Below are positions 6,673 through 9,923 of a stretch of 9,923 nucleotides of DNA, in pieces. Source of the DNA: Clostridiales bacterium. GTDB taxonomy: Bacteria; Bacillota; Clostridia; Lachnospirales; WRAX01. A model generated the notes under the pieces. It did not search any database, was not told the origin of the DNA, and was given only the letters and a program-made list of their open reading frames with translations. Numbering within the stretch: the first letter of the stretch is position 1; each line of letters begins with the position of its first letter. The translations under genes and the position numbers were made by a program. The stretch covers positions 1 through 9,923 of the forward strand of contig JAISVU010000144.1 in the NCBI GenBank assembly GCA_031271375.1, written 5' to 3'.

Positions 6673-7302
6673 ATGTCCGCACAATTCTCCGATACGGAGT
6701 TCACGCTTTTAAAAGACGCGCTGACCGTTTACGAATGGGCTTTGAAAACCCTTATGACAAAGCTTCAAATAATTCATGAGGATTTGAAGAATTTTCAAGG
6801 CGGCAGCCCTATCGAGCATTTTAAGGGAAGGATAAAAACGCCTGACAGCATAGCGAAAAAGCTCCAAAAACTGAATTTGGAGATAACCGCCGAGAACGCG
6901 AAACAGCGCTTGCAGGACATAGCGGGAACCAGAATAATCTGCCAGTTCTCAAAGGACATCTACAGCCTTGTGGAAACACTGAAATCCATGCCGGACTGCG
7001 AAGTCATTCTTGAAAAGGATTACGTAACAAATCCCAAGCCCAGCGGATACCGCAGTTACCACTTAATAATGAACGTACCTGTTTTTTATTCCGGCAAGAC
7101 CGAGAAAATACCCGTCGAAGTCCAAATCAGGACGGAAGCGATGGACTTTTGGGCCACGCTTGAGCATAAAGTCCGCTACAAGTATAACGAGTATATCCCT
7201 GCGCATTTGAGCGACGAGCTTATCATCTGCGCCGATAAAATCGCGGAGCTGGATAACCGGATGTATCTGATACACGATATTATTTCTTTGATAAATCAGT
7301 AA
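6673..7302 (+). CDS. Small alarmone synthetase, RelQ-like (RelA/SpoT synthetase domain)
   Basis: A 209-residue protein that should transfer pyrophosphate from ATP to GDP or GTP, making (p)ppGpp. Motifs: HFKGRIKTPDSIAKKL (49-64), QDIAGTRI (81-88, with D82, usual metal ligand), KDYVTNPKPSGYRSYH (115-130, with Y126, the base-stacking Tyr), and VEVQIRT (148-154, with E149, the usual catalytic Glu) followed by FWATLEHKVRYKY (159-171). Length and the lack of HD hydrolase, TGS and ACT domains place it with single-domain synthetases (RelQ/RelP) rather than long RelA/SpoT proteins; RelQ is favoured by the N-terminal helix region and EHKVRYK, but the split was not tested. GGGAGG lies 6 nt before the ATG. 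It follows the kinase by 2 bp, so alarmone synthesis is probably co-expressed with the two-component system. It ends 29 bp from the convergent kinase gene. Confidence 0.92.
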   Translation: MSAQFSDTEFTLLKDALTVYEWALKTLMTKLQIIHEDLKNFQGGSPIEHFKGRIKTPDSIAKKLQKLNLEITAENAKQRLQDIAGTRIICQFSKDIYSLVETLKSMPDCEVILEKDYVTNPKPSGYRSYHLIMNVPVFYSGKTEKIPVEVQIRTEAMDFWATLEHKVRYKYNEYIPAHLSDELIICADKIAELDNRMYLIHDIISLINQ

Positions 7303-7331
7303 AGCAGCCCGCCGCTTAATTGGCAAATTGC

Positions 7332-8576
7332 TTACAGTATCACGTCAAACCTCACCCATTTCCCGTACTCGCCGGATATGCCGATACTTGCCTTGTGCGC
7401 GTCCGCTATCATCTTGGCTATGGAAAGCCCTATGCCGTAGCCGCCTGTCTCCCTTGCCCGGGACTCGTCGCTGCGGTAGAACCGCTCAAAAACCCGGCCC
7501 CGCTCCTTGTCTGCAATGCCCGCGCCTGTGTTGTATACGGAAATGCGCGGGCAGCTTCCTTCCTTTGTAAGTGATATTTTCACTTTGCCGTTTTTATCGG
7601 AGTGTTTTATAGCGTTGTCTATAAGTATGGCGACAAGCTGCTTTATCTGGTTTTCATCGCCGGTATATCCTATATCCTCCGCAATGCCGTATGAATATTC
7701 CTTGCCTTCTTCAAAGGCCGCTTCTTCAAACTCCAACGCGGCATTAAGAACCGCGCCGCTTAAATCGAACTCAGAATGTACGCGTTTAGGCGCGGTTTCA
7801 TCCATTTTGGCGAGGGCCAGAAGGTCGCCGACTAAGGCGTTCATCATGCCAAGCTGGGACGTAATATGCGCAATCCGCTTGTTACCGCCGATTTCATTGC
7901 CCAAAAGCTCGGCGTTCGCTCCGATAATCGTCAGCGGCGTTTTAAGCTCATGCCCCGCGTCGGAGATAAAGCGGCGCTGCTTGTCCAGCGCCGTCCTCAC
8001 CGGCTCCACCATCCACCGGGCCAGGAACGCGGCGATTCCAATCAAGACCAGCCCGGCAATCCCGGCCACCCACAGTGAGAGCCGCGTCAAGTCGTCAATA
8101 ATGCCGATCTCAATGCTGCGCTCGGCAAAGACTAATATCCGCCCGTATGTTTTTTCCGCCGATAAATAATAAAACTCCCCGATTTCGCCTTTTTCCCTGC
8201 CTCCGTCCAGCACGGCCGATATATAGCCCTGCGCGTTCCCTTCGTTAAAGTCGAACATCATGTCCACGTTTAACTCAATGACCGCGCCGTCTTCGCCTAG
8301 CTTGGCGTAAAAGAACCGCCCGGCCCGCATGATTTCGTTTTCGGGGAAAGGGCCTCTCATGTTCATATCGGGCATCCCGCCGAATCTTCCTTCCATCGGC
8401 TCCCTCGGCGGCAGGAAAAAGCCGCCGTTTTCCGCCACCTGCCGCATGAAGTCCTCAGTACGGCTTATTGACGTGCGGCTGACGGTGATATTAAGCGCAA
8501 GAAGGACGGCGGCGAAAACAAGGGCCAGCGTCCCGACGACCACGGCGATAATTTTGATCCTGAGCCGTTTTATCAT
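7332..8576 (-). CDS. Membrane sensor histidine kinase (HAMP-less)
   Basis: A 414-residue kinase. Transmembrane segment 1 (about 8-30), an extracytoplasmic region (about 32-160) with a Pro/Met/Gly-rich stretch (PPREPMEGRFGGMPDMNM, about 56-73), and transmembrane segment 2 (about 164-187). Only about 20 residues (ARWMVEPVRTALDKQ) separate the membrane from HisKA (H209 in SDAGHELKTPL), so a full HAMP domain is absent. The HATPase domain has the N-box (N321 in LIDNAIKHSD), a G1 of the NTGAGI type instead of DNGAGI, the F-box (FERFYRSDESR) and G2 (GGYGIGLSIA). The variant G1 is common in Firmicutes kinases and does not imply inactivity. The start codon overlaps the upstream regulator's stop (ATGA), so the two form a cognate pair. 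The ligand is unknown. Confidence 0.93.
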   Translation of the reverse strand: MIKRLRIKIIAVVVGTLALVFAAVLLALNITVSRTSISRTEDFMRQVAENGGFFLPPREPMEGRFGGMPDMNMRGPFPENEIMRAGRFFYAKLGEDGAVIELNVDMMFDFNEGNAQGYISAVLDGGREKGEIGEFYYLSAEKTYGRILVFAERSIEIGIIDDLTRLSLWVAGIAGLVLIGIAAFLARWMVEPVRTALDKQRRFISDAGHELKTPLTIIGANAELLGNEIGGNKRIAHITSQLGMMNALVGDLLALAKMDETAPKRVHSEFDLSGAVLNAALEFEEAAFEEGKEYSYGIAEDIGYTGDENQIKQLVAILIDNAIKHSDKNGKVKISLTKEGSCPRISVYNTGAGIADKERGRVFERFYRSDESRARETGGYGIGLSIAKMIADAHKASIGISGEYGKWVRFDVIL

Positions 8577-9250
8577 TCCGTCTTAACCTCCAAAACATAT
8601 CCGGTGTTTCTCACGGCCTTTACTTGCAGGTCGGAGCCGATCGCCGCCAGCTTCTTCCGCACGAAGGAAACATATACCTCTATCGTGTTATACTCGGCGT
8701 CCGTATCGTAGCCCCATATCTTTTCTATAAACCGCTCTTTGGGAACGATTTGGCGGCTGTTCTGCATGAGTATGTCCATAATGAGGTATTCTTTAGCAGC
8801 CAGCTTCACCGCGCCTTTTACGCCCCTCAGCTCGTGGGTGTTCTTGTTTAAAGAAGTGTTGCCGGACGTAAGCTCGTCCCCGATAAACTCGCTCCCCCTG
8901 CGGGTTATGGCCCGGAGCCGCGCCAAAAGCTCCCCGGAGACGAAGGGTTTTGTCAGGTAATCGTCCGCGCCTGTGTCCAGCCCGTTTATCTTGTCCTCAG
9001 CCTCGGACTTGGCTGTTAGGAGCAGCACGGGCGTCGCGTTGCCCTGTTTGCGGATGGAACGCAGGACTTCCACGCCGTTCTTGCCCGGGAGCATAATGTC
9101 CAGGATTATCGCGTCATAAACCCCGGTCATCGCGCTGTCCTCGCCGGAGGGGCCGTCATAAGCGGCGTCGGCCTCGTGCATATTTTGCCGGAGAATGTCG
9201 ATTAATACCTCGGAAAGCCGCCGCTCGTCCTCTATAACCAGAATCTTCAT
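8573..9250 (-). CDS. OmpR/PhoB-type response regulator
   Basis: A 225-residue regulator of normal family length. The receiver (1-120) has E7-D8-E9, phosphoacceptor D51 in IILDIMLPG, T79 and K101 in DDYLTKPF. The C-terminal winged helix (about 128-225) has the expected LAAKEYLIMDILMQN, ERFIEKIWGYD, recognition-helix NTIEVYVSFVRKKL and the wing NTGYVLE. The start is supported by AGGAGG 8 nt upstream. It overlaps the kinase gene by 4 bp. Its own promoter (9272-9303) carries the TTCAA-type direct repeat also found before both VTC genes. This makes autoregulation and control of those loci likely; binding is inferred from promoter layout only. Confidence 0.95.
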   Translation of the reverse strand: MKILVIEDERRLSEVLIDILRQNMHEADAAYDGPSGEDSAMTGVYDAIILDIMLPGKNGVEVLRSIRKQGNATPVLLLTAKSEAEDKINGLDTGADDYLTKPFVSGELLARLRAITRRGSEFIGDELTSGNTSLNKNTHELRGVKGAVKLAAKEYLIMDILMQNSRQIVPKERFIEKIWGYDTDAEYNTIEVYVSFVRKKLAAIGSDLQVKAVRNTGYVLEVKTE

Positions 9251-9271
9251 TGAAAGCGCCTCCTCATCTCC

Positions 9272-9303
9272 ATTATAGCAAAGAACCTTGAAGTTTTATT
9301 GAA
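9272..9303 (-). promoter_or_regulatory. Activator-type promoter of the OmpR-type regulator/kinase operon
   Basis: Minus strand: TTCAATA (9297-9303), 4 bp, TTCAAGG (9286-9292), 8 bp, perfect TATAAT (9272-9277). The distal heptamer matches the proximal one at 5 of 7 positions and starts exactly 11 bp away. A consensus -35 is missing. Predicted transcription starts near 9265, a leader of only about 15 nt that contains the AGGAGG. Being in front of a regulator gene, it suggests autoregulation. Confidence 0.68.
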
Positions 9304-9327
9304 AAGTTTTAAGAAAGGTTTTCTCCG

Positions 9328-9399
9328 TCCCTCTGTGCCTCCGTGTGTAAAATTCTTTTAAAATATTTTTACGCACAGAGGCACGGAGGCACAGAGGGA
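9328..9399. repeat. Long imperfect palindrome built of CCTCYGTG octamers
   Basis: The left arm TCCCTCTGTGCCTCCGTG (9328-9345) is the exact reverse complement of 9382-9399, an 18-bp perfect stem around a 36-bp interior. An alternative inner pairing exists: GTGTGTAAAA (9343-9352) with TTTTACGCAC (9367-9376), broken only by one G-T. Read as octamers, the right arm holds one more CCTCTGTG unit than the left. The hexamer GAAAGG flanks both sides (9313-9318 and 9401-9406). The element sits upstream of both divergent promoters, so it is not a terminator for either gene. CTCTGTGCCTCTGTG-like intergenic repeats are, to my knowledge, seen in many unrelated bacteria. A REP- or MITE-like element is the best guess. 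Confidence 0.85.
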
Positions 9400-9435
9400 G
9401 GAAAGGATATTAGAGAGATATAAAAATTTCTATTT

Positions 9436-9468
9436 TTCAATCTTTCTTCAAGGTTTCAGGTTTATTAT
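9436..9468 (+). promoter_or_regulatory. Activator-type promoter of the second VTC gene
   Basis: Plus strand: TTCAATC (9436-9442), 4 bp, TTCAAGG (9447-9453), 9 bp, TATTAT (9463-9468, 5 of 6 to the -10 consensus). Heptamer starts are exactly 11 bp apart and no consensus -35 is present, the same layout as the first VTC promoter. A further partial copy, TTTCAGG, follows at 9454-9460. Predicted transcription starts near 9475, about 18 nt before the ATG. Confidence 0.7.
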
Positions 9469-9492
9469 ATCAAACATCGGAGGGAGATAAAA

Positions 9493-9923
9493 ATGAGTAA
9501 CGTATTCAAGCGCAACGAAGTCAAATACCTTCTTACGAAAGAGCAGCGGCTTAACCTTGAAAACTCGCTGAAGCGCCATATGCGGCCCGACGAGTACGGG
9601 GAATATTTCGTGCAGAACCTTTATTTTGACAATGATAGCTGGGACGTTATCCGCGCTTCGCTGGATAAACCTTTCTATAAAGAGAAGCTGCGGCTTCGCT
9701 GTTACGGGCTTGCGGCACGCGGAGCCGGATGCTTCCTTGAACTCAAAAAGAAATGCGGCGGGGTAGTTTATAAACGCAGGGCGGATATACCGGCGGAGAG
9801 GTTTGCGGGGCGTTCGGTAAGGGAGGCGATTTCGCGGATTGATTCGCAGATAGCGCGGGAATTGAGCTTTTATCTGCAATCAAATCCTGTAACGGAGCGG
9901 ATTTACATAGGCTACAACCGGAC
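9493..9923 (+). CDS. Second VTC-domain polyphosphate polymerase, N-terminal part (runs off right edge)
   Basis: 143 complete codons are visible and the frame is open to the edge. Family motifs match those of the VTC protein at 3972-4640 in the same order: FKRNEVKYLL (5-14), NLYFDND (42-48), YKEKLRLRCYG (62-72, tunnel arginines R67 and R69), CFLELKKKCGGVVYKRR (80-96) and IGYNR (139-143, with R143 matching R144 of the other copy). The acidic metal-ligand motif and C-terminal lysine are beyond the edge. FxRxExKYLL and the longer K-rich strand are closer to the common bacterial VTC form than the first copy is, so the two are diverged paralogs, not a recent duplication. GGAGGGAG lies 6 nt before the ATG. 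It is divergent from the OmpR-type regulator and shares its operator type. DUF4956 or CotH genes may follow outside the window; this cannot be seen. Confidence 0.88.
   Translation, partial: MSNVFKRNEVKYLLTKEQRLNLENSLKRHMRPDEYGEYFVQNLYFDNDSWDVIRASLDKPFYKEKLRLRCYGLAARGAGCFLELKKKCGGVVYKRRADIPAERFAGRSVREAISRIDSQIARELSFYLQSNPVTERIYIGYNR

Noticed and set aside
9323..9404. The octamer palindrome as a bidirectional transcription terminator.
   Set aside because: Both neighbouring genes are transcribed away from it and their predicted promoters lie outside it, so neither transcript would pass through.
9553..9563. A CCTTGAA heptamer (reverse of TTCAAGG) inside the second VTC gene, and another near 9735.
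   Set aside because: Single copies in coding sequence without the 11-bp partner or a -10 box; expected by chance from Leu-Glu codons.

Overview
The window looks like chromosomal DNA from a Gram-positive (Firmicutes, probably Clostridia) bacterium of balanced GC content. The grounds are strong AGGAGG-type ribosome binding sites, TATAAT promoters, a YesN-type response regulator, a RelQ-like small alarmone synthetase and a CotH/VTC/DUF4956 gene set. The assignment is an inference from gene content; no rRNA, tRNA or other taxonomic marker is present. Two genes run off the ends: a YesN-type response regulator on the left and a second VTC-domain gene on the right.

Layout. (1) Positions 1-735, minus: the N-terminal part of a YesN/AraC-type response regulator. 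(2) 869-4640, minus: an operon in the order VTC-domain polyphosphate polymerase, DUF4956 membrane protein, membrane-anchored CotH-family kinase. The CotH gene carries an in-frame 33-bp minisatellite. (3) 4816-7302, plus, divergent from (2): an operon of a receiver-only response regulator, a HAMP-containing sensor kinase and a RelA/SpoT-domain small alarmone synthetase. (4) 7332-9250, minus, convergent with (3): a complete OmpR-type response regulator and its sensor kinase, overlapping by ATGA. (5) 9251-9492: a divergent promoter region with a long imperfect palindrome made of CCTCYGTG octamers. (6) 9493 to the end, plus: the start of a second VTC-domain gene.

The main new observation is a shared promoter architecture. 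Upstream of the first VTC gene, the OmpR-type regulator and the second VTC gene there is a direct repeat TTCAANN-N4-TTCAAGG (11-bp period). In each case it ends 8 or 9 bp before a TATAAT-like -10 box and no consensus -35 is seen. This is the architecture of PhoB/VanR-like activator sites. The simplest reading is that the regulator at 8573-9250 activates itself and both VTC loci. The divergent kinase/alarmone operon has a different 11-bp-spaced repeat (CATAATT-N4-CATAATT), so it probably answers to another regulator.

Taken together, the window resembles a signalling island. Two membrane sensor kinases surround genes predicted to make polyphosphate (VTC), a multi-pass membrane partner (DUF4956), a surface-facing protein kinase (CotH) and a (p)ppGpp synthetase. 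The roles of VTC, DUF4956 and CotH as a unit in bacteria are inferred, not established.
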